Source: Methanothermobacter sp049720995
GTDB lineage: Archaea; Methanobacteriota; Methanobacteria; Methanobacteriales; Methanothermobacteraceae
Length of the DNA stretch: 8,410 nt
NCBI RefSeq assembly: GCF_049720995.1
Contig: NZ_JBNASF010000038.1
Span: 1-8,410, forward strand
Reading direction: 5' to 3'
Below are positions 1-6,085 of this stretch, in pieces; position 1 is the first letter of the stretch; the number at the start of each line of letters is the position of its first letter. The translations under genes were made by a program, and so were the position numbers. Under the pieces are notes generated by a model. It made no database searches and had not been told where the DNA came from. It was given only the letters and a program-made list of their open reading frames with translations.

Positions 1-99
1 CCACAGGCACAGTACAAAATGATTTATCCATAACACCCCCACTTACCTATCAACACCACCAGACCACAGGCACAGTACAAAATGATTTATCCATAACAC
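1..99. repeat. Direct repeat, two 36-bp copies with a 63-bp period, at the left edge
   Basis: Positions 1-36 and 64-99 are identical over 36 bp. Each begins CCACAGGCACAGTACAAAAT and ends at TCCATAACAC. The 27 bp between them (37-63) are C- and A-rich. Because copy 1 starts at base 1, the repeat may extend left and have more copies. Copy 2 ends 14 bases before the ATG of the protease gene, so it overlaps that gene's promoter region. Function is unknown. A duplicated promoter or regulator site is the simplest reading. Confidence 0.9.
83..95 (+). promoter_or_regulatory. Possible TATA element of the protease gene, inside repeat copy 2
   Basis: The ATTTATCC element is centred about 26 bases before the ATG at 114, the usual archaeal distance from TATA box to transcription start. 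No Shine-Dalgarno sequence precedes that ATG, so a leaderless or nearly leaderless mRNA would fit. The match to TTTAWATA is imperfect. The same element occurs in repeat copy 1. Confidence 0.35.
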
Positions 100-113
100 T
101 CCAATATAATATC

Positions 114-1139
114 ATGGCCGCTTTGAAGATATTCAGGGTTTTTGGAATACCCGTTGAACTTGACATCTCATTCCTCATTCTGATGGTATTCATATACCTC
201 CTGACCTACCTGGGTTTCCTATCACTCAACCTTGCTGTGCTCATAACCCTCGTCTTTGTGGTGGTGGTGATACATGAACTGGCCCACTCCTATGTCGCCC
301 TCAGGTTCGGTGTGAAGATAAGGAGCATACTCCTCCTACCCATAGGGGGGGTTTCAAGGATGGAGGAGATACCAAAGGTTCCAAGGGAGGAGCTCCTCAT
401 ATCCATCGCAGGGCCCCTCACAAACATCATAATGGCAATGTTAACAGCTGTGCCCATCCTCCTGAACATCACAGGACCCCTCAGACCATTCCTTGGAGAT
501 TTCCTTACCGTGAATCTGGTCCTGGCACTCTTCAATCTTATACCTGCCTTTCCAATGGATGGGGGGCGGATACTGAGGGCGATACTGGCTGAACGTGTGA
601 GTTACCTTAGGGCAACCAGGATAGCGGCGAACCTTGGTAAGACCATCGCCGCAATAATGGCCGTCACAGGCCTCTTCTATAACCTCTTCCTGATACTGAT
701 AGGCCTCTTCATCTACATAGGTGCAGAGCAAGAGTACCAGTCAACCCTCATATCCTCTCTTCTTGAGGGCGTGACAGTGGGGGACGTGATGACCGCCAAT
801 CCTGTAACACTCAGACCCGACATGACAGTGGGGGAGGCCCTTGATGTCATGTTCAGAAAGAAGCACATGGGTTACCCTGTAACCGACGGGGATGAGCTTG
901 CAGGGATAGTGACATTCCATGACATATCAGAGGCTGCCAGAGATATGATGGTGGGGGACGTGATGACCGCGGAGGTTGTGACCGCCACAGAGGACGAGGA
1001 ACTAACCTCTGTTCTTGAAAAAATGAATCGCCACCAGCTTGGAAGGCTCCCTGTGATGGGTGACGGTAAACTGAAGGGTATAATTTCAAGGACAGATATA
1101 ATAAGGACGCTGAACCTTATGCAAAAGGGAATTGAATGA
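114..1139 (+). CDS. Site-2-type intramembrane zinc metalloprotease (family M50) with two CBS domains
   Basis: This 341-residue membrane protein is a predicted zinc protease that cleaves substrates within the membrane. The active-site HExxH is HELAH at residues 54-58, in the second hydrophobic segment. The third zinc ligand is in NLIPAFPMDGGR, residues 141-152 (Asp149). Hydrophobic segments lie near residues 17-35, 38-60, 93-120, 128-148 and 175-203. Two CBS domains follow, at about 220-275 and 278-335, each opening with VGDVMTA. In this family CBS pairs usually sense adenine nucleotides. The physiological substrate cannot be read from sequence. The start at 114 gives the N-terminus typical of the family (FGIPVELDISF), and no ribosome binding site is seen. 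Elp3 follows after 51 bp, probably in the same transcript. The length is normal for archaeal M50-CBS proteins. Confidence 0.93.
   Translation: MAALKIFRVFGIPVELDISFLILMVFIYLLTYLGFLSLNLAVLITLVFVVVVIHELAHSYVALRFGVKIRSILLLPIGGVSRMEEIPKVPREELLISIAGPLTNIIMAMLTAVPILLNITGPLRPFLGDFLTVNLVLALFNLIPAFPMDGGRILRAILAERVSYLRATRIAANLGKTIAAIMAVTGLFYNLFLILIGLFIYIGAEQEYQSTLISSLLEGVTVGDVMTANPVTLRPDMTVGEALDVMFRKKHMGYPVTDGDELAGIVTFHDISEAARDMMVGDVMTAEVVTATEDEELTSVLEKMNRHQLGRLPVMGDGKLKGIISRTDIIRTLNLMQKGIE
777..970 (+). repeat. Exact 20-bp direct repeat linking the two CBS domains
   Basis: GTGGGGGACGTGATGACCGC occurs at 777-796 and again at 951-970, in the same reading frame. It encodes the VGDVMTA opening of each CBS domain. 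A 13-bp part, TGACAGTGGGGGA, occurs at 772-784 and 823-835. This is the DNA trace of domain duplication, or of later homogenisation, within the protease gene. Confidence 0.85.
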
Positions 1140-1190
1140 AATGGAATGATGAAAACACATATCTGCCAGTAACCACTACGGTGAATGACA

Positions 1191-2807
1191 ATGAGGGATG
1201 CGTGTCGCCGGATAATCGATGATATAATATCAGGTCAGATAAAAACAAGGAAGGACCTTGAAAGGGCTAAACACAGGATTTGCCGTGACTTTGGGCTTGA
1301 AAAATTCATGAGCAACTCCGAAATCCTTGAACATGCAGATCCAGAAGAAAAGAAATTAATCGAAAATCTCCTCAGGAAAAAACCCACCAGGACAATATCA
1401 GGTGTTGCCATTGTGGCAGTCATGTGCCATCCCCATGAATGCCCCCATGGAAGGTGCCTGTACTGTCCTGAAAGTGAAAAGGCACCACCAAGTTACACCG
1501 GGGAGGAACCAGCCGCCCTGAGGGCCAGAATGTACGATTTTCACCCCTACAGGCAGGTCTACAATCGCCTTGAGCAGCTCCACAGCATAGGCCACCCTGT
1601 TGACAAGGTAGAACTCATAGTCATGGGTGGCACCTTTCCGTCCCACAGCCTCTGCTACCAGGAATGGTTCATATCCCAGTGCCTTGAGGCCATGGTGGAC
1701 TTTGGAGCCAGACTGAGTGGTGTCAGTGTTGATATACCAGATCACCACGGGTACGTGAAGGTGGATGACGCCCAGCGGTTCAACGAGACCTCACCGGTTC
1801 GTTGTGTTGGGATGACATTTGAGACAAGGCCAGACTACTGCCGGGAGGAGGACGTTGACAGGATGCTCAACCTTGGGGTTACAAGGGTTGAGCTGGGTGT
1901 GCAGACCATCTACAACTACATTTACCAGCGAATCCGGAGGGGTCACAGTATAGGGGACGTTGTAGAGTCCAACAGGATACTCAGGGACTCAGGGATAAAG
2001 GTTGCAATGCACCTCATGCCCGGCCTATTCTCAGACTTTGAGAGGGACCTCAGGATATTCAGGAGGATATTCCAGGACCCATCCTTCAGACCCGACATGC
2101 TGAAGATATACCCCTGCCTTGTTACCAGGGGCAGTGAACTCTACAGTCTCTGGGAGAGGGGCCTCTATAAACCATACTCCACAGAGGAGGCCGTTGATCT
2201 AATCGTGGAGATAAAGAAGATGATGCCCCCATGGGTGAGGACCATGAGGATACAGAGGGATATACCCTCCCAGCTTATAGTTGATGGTGTCAGGAAGTCC
2301 AACCTGGGTGAACTTGTCTACAGGCGCCTGGAGGAGGAGGGTATCCGCTGCAGGTGCATAAGGTGCCGTGAGGTGGGCCACATGAGCCGCAGGGGCGTGA
2401 GTGTCGATGAGGACGCCGTCACAGTAATGGTTGAGGAGTACGATGCCACCGGAGGCAGGGAATTCTTCATCTCAGCAGAGGACCCTGAAAATGATGTCCT
2501 CATCGGATTCCTGAGGCTCAGATTCCCATCAGAGAACGCTCACCGCCCGGAAATAGATGATAAAACAGCCCTTGTGAGGGAACTCCACGTCTACGGTTCA
2601 ATGATACCCATAGGTGAGCGTCGCGATGCTGTTGGACAGCACAGGGGCTACGGTGAGGAACTGCTATCCCGTGCTGAGGCAATAGCATCTGATGGGGGGA
2701 TGGAGAAAATAATTGTCACAAGCGGGATAGGAGCCCGTGAATACTACAGCAAATTTGGATACAGAAGGGAGGGCCCCTACATGTCAAAAGAACTCCTGGA
2801 GGGTTAA
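1191..2807 (+). CDS. elp3: Archaeal Elp3: radical-SAM / acetyltransferase tRNA wobble-uridine modification enzyme
   Basis: Elp3 builds the carboxymethyl group at C5 of wobble uridine 34 in tRNA, using acetyl-CoA and radical SAM chemistry. In archaea it works without the other Elongator subunits. With the start at 1191 the protein has 538 residues. The iron-sulfur motif CHPHECPHGRCLYC supplies Cys79, Cys89 and Cys92 (CX9CX2C). A cysteine cluster, CRCIRCREV (Cys387, 389, 392), sits between the radical-SAM and acetyltransferase parts, where Elp3 proteins bind zinc. The C-terminal GNAT domain, about 440-538, has the acetyl-CoA loop QHRGYG and ends with YYSKFGYRREGPYMSK. I chose ATG 1191 because GGTGA at 1180-1184 lies 6 bases upstream; ATG 1185 (two residues longer) would leave that site no spacing. 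DeoC begins one base after the stop codon. Confidence 0.95.
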   Translation: MRDACRRIIDDIISGQIKTRKDLERAKHRICRDFGLEKFMSNSEILEHADPEEKKLIENLLRKKPTRTISGVAIVAVMCHPHECPHGRCLYCPESEKAPPSYTGEEPAALRARMYDFHPYRQVYNRLEQLHSIGHPVDKVELIVMGGTFPSHSLCYQEWFISQCLEAMVDFGARLSGVSVDIPDHHGYVKVDDAQRFNETSPVRCVGMTFETRPDYCREEDVDRMLNLGVTRVELGVQTIYNYIYQRIRRGHSIGDVVESNRILRDSGIKVAMHLMPGLFSDFERDLRIFRRIFQDPSFRPDMLKIYPCLVTRGSELYSLWERGLYKPYSTEEAVDLIVEIKKMMPPWVRTMRIQRDIPSQLIVDGVRKSNLGELVYRRLEEEGIRCRCIRCREVGHMSRRGVSVDEDAVTVMVEEYDATGGREFFISAEDPENDVLIGFLRLRFPSENAHRPEIDDKTALVRELHVYGSMIPIGERRDAVGQHRGYGEELLSRAEAIASDGGMEKIIVTSGIGAREYYSKFGYRREGPYMSKELLEG

Positions 2808-2808
2808 A

Positions 2809-3474
2809 ATGAAGGTTGAAACAGCAGATGAACTTGCATCACTCATAGACCATACAAATGTAAGGGCGGATGCGACGGTTGCTGATATCGAGAAACTGTG
2901 CAGGGAGGCCATTGATTATGGGTTCAGGTGCGCGGTTGTCACCCCAACCAACGTCAGGCTGGCATCTGAACTCCTGAGGGACAGCGATGTCATGGTCTGC
3001 TCTGTTATAGGATTTCCAGCGGGTGTTAACACGCCGGCGGTTAAGGCCTTTGAGGCATCAGAGGCCGTGGAAAACGGTGCAGAGGAGGTTGACATGGTAA
3101 TGAACATAGGGGCGCTGAAGTCGGGGATGAGGGAACTTGTCCATGAGGATATAAGTGGAGTCGTTGATGCCGCAGACGTCCCTGTGAAGGTTATACTGGA
3201 GACAGCCTACCTCACAGACGAGGAGAAGGTGGAGGCATGCCTCATAAGTAAGGAGGCTGGTGCCGCATTTGTTAAAACATCGACAGCCTATGGTGGGCTT
3301 TCAGGTGCCACTGTGGAGGATGTGAAACTCATGCGTGAGACTGTGGGTGATGAGATGGGTGTTAAGGCAGCCGGTGGTATAAGGGACACTGAAACGGCCC
3401 TTGCAATGATAGAGGCCGGTGCAGACAGGATTGGAACATCAACCGGGGTCCAGATCATCGAGGGGTGGAGGTAG
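2809..3474 (+). CDS. deoC: Deoxyribose-phosphate aldolase
   Basis: DeoC reversibly splits 2-deoxyribose 5-phosphate into glyceraldehyde 3-phosphate and acetaldehyde, linking deoxynucleoside breakdown to central carbon metabolism in the cytoplasm. The 221-residue protein is a class I aldolase TIM barrel. The Schiff-base lysine is Lys156 in FVKTSTAYGG, the second active-site lysine is Lys186 in VKAAGGIR, and the catalytic aspartate is Asp95 in EVDMVMN. A C-terminal phosphate-binding GTSTG is present at 209-213. The start at 2809 follows GGAGGG at 2798-2803, which lies inside the end of elp3; the stop-to-start gap is one base, so the two genes are probably translated from one mRNA. An upstream in-frame ATG at 2737 would add 24 residues overlapping elp3 and is not supported. 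Confidence 0.95.
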   Translation: MKVETADELASLIDHTNVRADATVADIEKLCREAIDYGFRCAVVTPTNVRLASELLRDSDVMVCSVIGFPAGVNTPAVKAFEASEAVENGAEEVDMVMNIGALKSGMRELVHEDISGVVDAADVPVKVILETAYLTDEEKVEACLISKEAGAAFVKTSTAYGGLSGATVEDVKLMRETVGDEMGVKAAGGIRDTETALAMIEAGADRIGTSTGVQIIEGWR

Positions 3475-3475
3475 T

Positions 3476-3529
3476 ATGAGAACAGGGATATTCATCCAGG
3501 GAGCCTTTCAGAGGGGTGGTCTGAGATGA
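3476..3529 (+). CDS. Possible 17-codon small ORF coupled to the next gene
   Basis: An ATG one base after the deoC stop opens a frame of 17 codons, MRTGIFIQGAFQRGGLR. GGAGGT at 3467-3472 precedes it by three bases, which is a short but possible spacing. Its TGA overlaps the ATG of the cyclophilin-like gene in an ATGA junction (3526-3529), the standard arrangement for translational coupling. The product is too short to assign. It could be a real small protein, a coupling leader, or chance in a tight operon. Confidence 0.3.
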   Translation: MRTGIFIQGAFQRGGLR

Positions 3530-3879
3530 GGATAAAGATAACCGTTGAGGGTAAGGGTTACGCTGAGGCCGAGCTTGATGAGAGAAACCCTGAATCTGCA
3601 GAGAGGATCTATGAGAGCCTTCCAGTTGAGAGAAGGGCCCTCCTATGGATGGAGGAGGTCTACTTTGACATACCACTCACCCTTGACTATGAGAACCCCT
3701 CTGATACCGCCAGTCCAGGGGATATATCCTACTGGCCGCCAGGGTACGCCCTCTGCATATTCTTCGGCTCAACACAGCCCTACTCCCCGGTGAATCATAT
3801 AGGGCGGGTGACCAGAAACCTTGACCTCTTCTTCAGTGTTGACGAGGGGGACAGGATAATAATAGAAAAAATTGATTAA
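3526..3879 (+). CDS. Small cyclophilin-like fold protein (TM1367 type)
   Basis: This 117-residue soluble protein matches the cyclophilin-like beta-barrel family found in many archaea and in Thermotoga. The hallmark is GDISYWPPGYALCIFFG at residues 65-81, followed by SPVNHIGRV and a final strand, DRIIIEKI. The fold resembles cyclophilin, but family members generally lack the isomerase catalytic residues, and the biochemical role is not established. GAGGGGTGG at 3511-3519 is a ribosome binding site 6 bases before the ATG. It is the last gene of the rightward cluster and could depend partly on translation of the short frame that overlaps it. Family assignment is by motif; function remains unknown. 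Confidence 0.85.
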   Translation: MRIKITVEGKGYAEAELDERNPESAERIYESLPVERRALLWMEEVYFDIPLTLDYENPSDTASPGDISYWPPGYALCIFFGSTQPYSPVNHIGRVTRNLDLFFSVDEGDRIIIEKID

Positions 3880-3887
3880 ATAGAATC

Positions 3888-3904
3888 AGCGGTTCGGAAA
3901 CGCT
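3888..3904. terminator. Imperfect hairpin between convergent genes
   Basis: AGCG (3888-3891) pairs with CGCT (3901-3904), and inside it TT pairs with AA after one mismatch, leaving a CGG loop. It fills most of the 23-bp gap between the cyclophilin-like gene and the convergent cofH, and overlaps the cofH stop. There is no strong T-run, so a terminator role is only possible. Confidence 0.3.
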
Positions 3905-5018
3905 AAACATCCTCTATTTCCCTGTAAAGCGTATCCCTGCTTGCAGGGATCCTTCCCAGGTCCCTTACAACCCTTATTATTTCTCCGGGTTCAGTTCTAA
4001 CACCATGTGAGGCGCCCGCTGACCTTGATATGTTCTCCTCACCCAGTGTACCCCCGAGGTCATTGGCCCCTGACATGAGGGCAACCTGTGCAAACTTGAA
4101 GCCAAGTTTAACCCATGAGGCCTGTATGTTCCTTATGAGGCCCCTGAACATCAGCCTTGAAACCGCGTAGACCTTGAGGTCCTCTGCACCGGTTGCACCT
4201 GCAGCTGCCCTTCCCTCACGGTATATGGGGGTCTTTGGATGCATGAATGGTAATGGGACGAACTCGGTGAATCCTCCTGTTCTCTCCTGAATCCGACGCA
4301 GTATGTCCATGTGTTCAACCCTGTGCTCGGGTCCGTCGATGTGACCGTACATCATGGTGCATGTCGTTGGTATTCCAACCCGGTGGGCTGTCTCTATAAC
4401 CTCAACCCACTCCTCAGTGCTCAGCTTTGTGGGGCATATGACAGCCCTTATATCATCATTGAGTATCTCAGCAGCTGTGCCGGGCATTGAACCGAGACCC
4501 GCCTTTTTAAGTATCCTGAGGGCCTCCTCAATGGATAGCTCCGCATTACGAGCACCATAGTAAACCTCCATTGGGGAGAATGAATGTAGGTGCACATGAG
4601 GTAGCTCCGATTTTATGGCCCTCACAAGATCCTCATAGAAATAGGTGTCAAGGCCCGGGTAGAGGCCTCCCTGTATGCAGAGTTCACGGGCACCGTTTTC
4701 CACAGCCTTACGGGCGATTTCAAGGATTCTTTCTGTTTCAAGGTAATATGCGTCCCCATCAAGATCATCCCTCTTAAAGGCACAGAACCCGCACTGTCCC
4801 GAGCATATATTGGTGAAGTTGATGTTCCAGTTCTCAATGTAGGTTACCCTTTCACCCGCCTCGGACTCCCTGACAGTGTCCGCGGCTATTAAAAGGGCCT
4901 GAAGGTCCCTTCCTGTCACATTCATTAAGTAGAGGGCCTCTTCATTGGTGATTGGTTCGTCCATTGCCTTTTCAAGTATTTTTTCTGTGCGGGTTTTAAT
5001 ATCAATGGTGCCAGACAT
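3903..5018 (-). CDS. cofH: CofH: 5-amino-6-(D-ribitylamino)uracil--L-tyrosine 4-hydroxybenzyl transferase (FO synthase subunit 2)
   Basis: CofH is a radical-SAM enzyme that attaches the 4-hydroxybenzyl part of tyrosine to 5-amino-6-ribitylaminouracil. CofG then closes the ring to give FO, the chromophore of coenzyme F420, the main hydride carrier of methanogenesis. The cluster-binding motif CSGQCGFC supplies Cys72, 76 and 79 in the 371-residue form, preceded by NINFTNI. HSFSPMEV and the C-terminal SGANDLGGT...EENISRSAGA are hallmarks of CofH and its menaquinone relatives MqnC/MqnE, and set it apart from CofG. CofG is not in this window. I prefer ATG 5018, because a TATA element about 29 bases upstream would give a nearly leaderless mRNA starting there. 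A TTG at 5042 would add eight residues but has no ribosome binding site. Confidence 0.93.
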   Translation of the reverse strand: MSGTIDIKTRTEKILEKAMDEPITNEEALYLMNVTGRDLQALLIAADTVRESEAGERVTYIENWNINFTNICSGQCGFCAFKRDDLDGDAYYLETERILEIARKAVENGARELCIQGGLYPGLDTYFYEDLVRAIKSELPHVHLHSFSPMEVYYGARNAELSIEEALRILKKAGLGSMPGTAAEILNDDIRAVICPTKLSTEEWVEVIETAHRVGIPTTCTMMYGHIDGPEHRVEHMDILRRIQERTGGFTEFVPLPFMHPKTPIYREGRAAAGATGAEDLKVYAVSRLMFRGLIRNIQASWVKLGFKFAQVALMSGANDLGGTLGEENISRSAGASHGVRTEPGEIIRVVRDLGRIPASRDTLYREIEDV

Positions 5019-5042
5019 GCGATTTAGTATCTGGTTCTCCAA

Positions 5043-5057
5043 GTTTAAAATTTTTGG
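5043..5057 (-). promoter_or_regulatory. cofH promoter (BRE and TATA)
   Basis: Read on the minus strand this is CCAAAAATTTTAAAC: an A-rich BRE-like stretch followed by TTTTAAA at 5044-5050. The expected start of transcription, about 25 bases downstream, is near 5022, just before ATG 5018. This supports the shorter CofH and a mRNA with almost no leader. A weaker element, GGATATGTATTT, lies further upstream at about 5067-5078. Confidence 0.5.
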
Positions 5058-5084
5058 TTTTGGTGAAATACATATCCAGTTACT

Positions 5085-5107
5085 CCCATGGGCCCTATGT
5101 GGTCCAT
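5085..5107. promoter_or_regulatory. Inverted repeats in the cofH-histone divergent region
   Basis: An 8-bp perfect palindrome, CCCATGGG (5085-5092), overlaps a longer imperfect inverted repeat, ATGGGCC (5088-5094) with GGTCCAT (5101-5107), one mismatch. It lies between the two divergent promoters. Regulator binding is possible but there is no further evidence. Confidence 0.3.
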
Positions 5108-5125
5108 TAATCCGGCAGAACCAAT

Positions 5126-5166
5126 AAATTTAAATATTAGAGATTACCAGCTTAATCTGGAGGTGA
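5126..5166 (+). promoter_or_regulatory. Histone gene promoter and ribosome binding site
   Basis: The AT-rich AAATTTAAATATT (5126-5138) is a good TATA element about 40 bases before the ATG at 5171. Transcription would start near 5153-5160. GGAGGTGA at 5159-5166 is a full-strength ribosome binding site 4 bases before the start, as expected for a very abundant protein. The mRNA leader would be only about 10-18 bases. Confidence 0.6.
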
Positions 5167-5170
5167 AATT

Positions 5171-5377
5171 ATGGCTGAATTACCAATCGCACCAGTAGGT
5201 AGAATAATAAAAAATGCCGGTGCCCAGAGAATAAGTGATGATGCAAAAGAGGCTTTAGCAAAGGCTCTTGAAGACATGGGTGAGGAAATCTCACGCAAAG
5301 CTGTTGAGCTTGCAAAACACGCCGGCAGAAAAACTGTTAAAGCCACAGACATTGAAATGGCCGCTAAACAGTTATAA
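5171..5377 (+). CDS. Archaeal histone (HMf/HMt family)
   Basis: This 68-residue histone-fold protein forms dimers that polymerise and wrap DNA into archaeal nucleosomes. It is collinear with HMfB, with one extra residue (Ala2). DNA-contact residues correspond: Arg11 in PVGRIIK, Arg20 in QRISDDA, and Arg53-Lys54-Thr55 in GRKTVKATD. Gly17, equivalent to HMfB Gly16, permits tight stacking of dimers into long superhelices. His50 and Asp60 match the pair that joins dimers end to end. The short C-terminus has no tail, as is normal. The gene is monocistronic: its own promoter lies in front and a terminator behind, and its neighbours are divergent cofH and a separately promoted rubrerythrin. It may be the HMtA1 orthologue, from memory of gene context only, so no symbol is given. 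Confidence 0.97.
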   Translation: MAELPIAPVGRIIKNAGAQRISDDAKEALAKALEDMGEEISRKAVELAKHAGRKTVKATDIEMAAKQL

Positions 5378-5410
5378 GTAGACCCATACTTCTACCTATT
5401 TATTTTTTCA
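5378..5410 (+). terminator. Histone gene terminator
   Basis: Immediately after the stop codon, GTAGA (5378-5382) can pair with TCTAC (5391-5395) around an 8-base loop. The T-rich TATTTATTTTTTC follows at 5397-5409. Archaeal terminators depend mainly on the T-tract, so this is a credible end for the histone mRNA. Confidence 0.6.
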
Positions 5411-5439
5411 GGGAGCAGGTGTTCCCTACTAAATTCAGG

Positions 5440-5525
5440 CTGTTATGATTCCAATTCATGACTCCCATTTACAAAACCAGAATAACAGTAATAACTTCTA
5501 TGATTCCAAACCGATTCATGACTCC
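5440..5525 (+). repeat. Two operator-like direct repeats upstream of rubrerythrin
   Basis: TATGATTCCA plus ATTCATGACTCC occurs at 5444-5465 and again at 5499-5525. The second copy carries five extra bases, AACCG, between the two halves. The copies start 55 bp apart. A perfect inverted repeat, CTGTTAT (5440-5446) and ATAACAG (5482-5488), overlaps copy 1. Copy 2 ends two bases before the TATA element of the rubrerythrin promoter, where archaeal activators or repressors bind. The region has no open frame. The regulator is unknown; the motif does not match TTCGTA-N4-TACGAA, the MsvR site as I recall it. Confidence 0.75.
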
Positions 5526-5567
5526 TCTTTATAAGGTCATGTTAACATAATAATGAGATGAGGTGAT
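5526..5567 (+). promoter_or_regulatory. Rubrerythrin promoter and ribosome binding site
   Basis: TTTATAA at 5528-5534 is a good TATA element. Transcription would start near 5557, giving a leader of about 16 bases. GAGGTGAT ending at 5567 is a strong ribosome binding site that fixes the start at ATG 5573. Confidence 0.6.
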
Positions 5568-5572
5568 TTTTG

Positions 5573-6064
5573 ATGTCAACAATGGATAACCTGAAGGAAG
5601 CATTTGCAGGGGAGTCACAGGCAAACAGGAAGTACCTTGCATTCGCAAGGAAGGCCGATGAGGAAGGGTACCACCAGGTTGCGAAGCTCTTCCGTGCCGC
5701 GGCCGAAGCAGAGACTGTCCATGCAATGAACCACCTTGAAGCCATGGAGGCCATCAATAGCACAGAGGAGAACCTCAGGGAGGCAATAGCCGGGGAAACT
5801 GCTGAATTCAAGGAGATGTACCCCGGATTCATAGAGGAAGCAGAAGCAGAGGGTGAGGAACAGGCACGCTGGAGCTTTGACGTTGCAAATAAGGTTGAGA
5901 AGATCCACGCTGAACTCTACCAGAATGCCCTCGATAACCTTGGAAGGAACGTTGAGGTGGACTACTACGTCTGCAGCTGGTGCGGTAACACCGTTGAGGG
6001 TGAGGCACCAGAAAGATGCCCCATCTGCGGGGCCCCCAGGAAGGAGTTCAGGAAGATAGAATAA
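5573..6064 (+). CDS. rbr: Rubrerythrin (peroxide-reducing diiron protein)
   Basis: Rubrerythrin reduces hydrogen peroxide to water in the cytoplasm with electrons from reduced redox carriers, protecting strict anaerobes from oxygen. The 163-residue protein has both standard parts. The four-helix diiron domain carries a full ligand set, inferred by position: Glu14, Glu47 and His50 (ETVH), Glu75 and Glu78 (GETAE), Glu109 and His112 (EKIH). The C-terminal rubredoxin-like iron site is CSWC (Cys134, 137) and CPIC (Cys149, 152). It is shorter than the Desulfovibrio protein, as archaeal ones usually are. ATG 5573 is preceded by AGGTGA with 6 bases of spacing; a TTG at 5570 and ATG at 5582 are less well placed. 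It stands alone under its own promoter with the paired repeats described upstream, suggesting stress-responsive control (inference). Confidence 0.95.
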   Translation: MSTMDNLKEAFAGESQANRKYLAFARKADEEGYHQVAKLFRAAAEAETVHAMNHLEAMEAINSTEENLREAIAGETAEFKEMYPGFIEEAEAEGEEQARWSFDVANKVEKIHAELYQNALDNLGRNVEVDYYVCSWCGNTVEGEAPERCPICGAPRKEFRKIE

Positions 6065-6072
6065 TTCTTTTC
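6058..6072 (+). terminator. Weak hairpin and T-tract after rubrerythrin
   Basis: AGAA (6058-6061) and TTCT (6065-6068) flank the TAA stop as a small stem, continuing into TTTTCC. More T-rich sequence lies at 6089-6093. The gap to the convergent kinase gene is only 21 bp, so termination probably occurs here. The structure itself is weak. Confidence 0.35.
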
Positions 6073-6085
6073 CATCACCTTACCT

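Noticed and set aside
1..99. CRISPR array from the 36-bp repeats
   Set aside because: Only two copies are visible and the single 27-bp spacer is short and low in complexity. The last copy sits 14 bases before a gene start, and no cas gene is seen. More copies to the left would reopen this.
441..731. Antisense 96-codon frame within the protease gene, and similar frames opposite elp3, cofH, rubrerythrin and the kinase
   Set aside because: All lie inside well-supported genes, lack ribosome binding sites and show no recognisable domains. They are shadows of the real coding strand.
2737..2808. Longer DeoC starting at the upstream ATG
   Set aside because: It would overlap elp3 by 71 bases and add 24 residues without family similarity, while ATG 2809 has a good ribosome binding site and the normal N-terminus.
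3545..3793. 82-codon frame overlapping the cyclophilin-like gene in another phase
   Set aside because: The overlapping frame at 3526 has the family motif GDISYWPPGYALCIFFG and a ribosome binding site; this one has neither.
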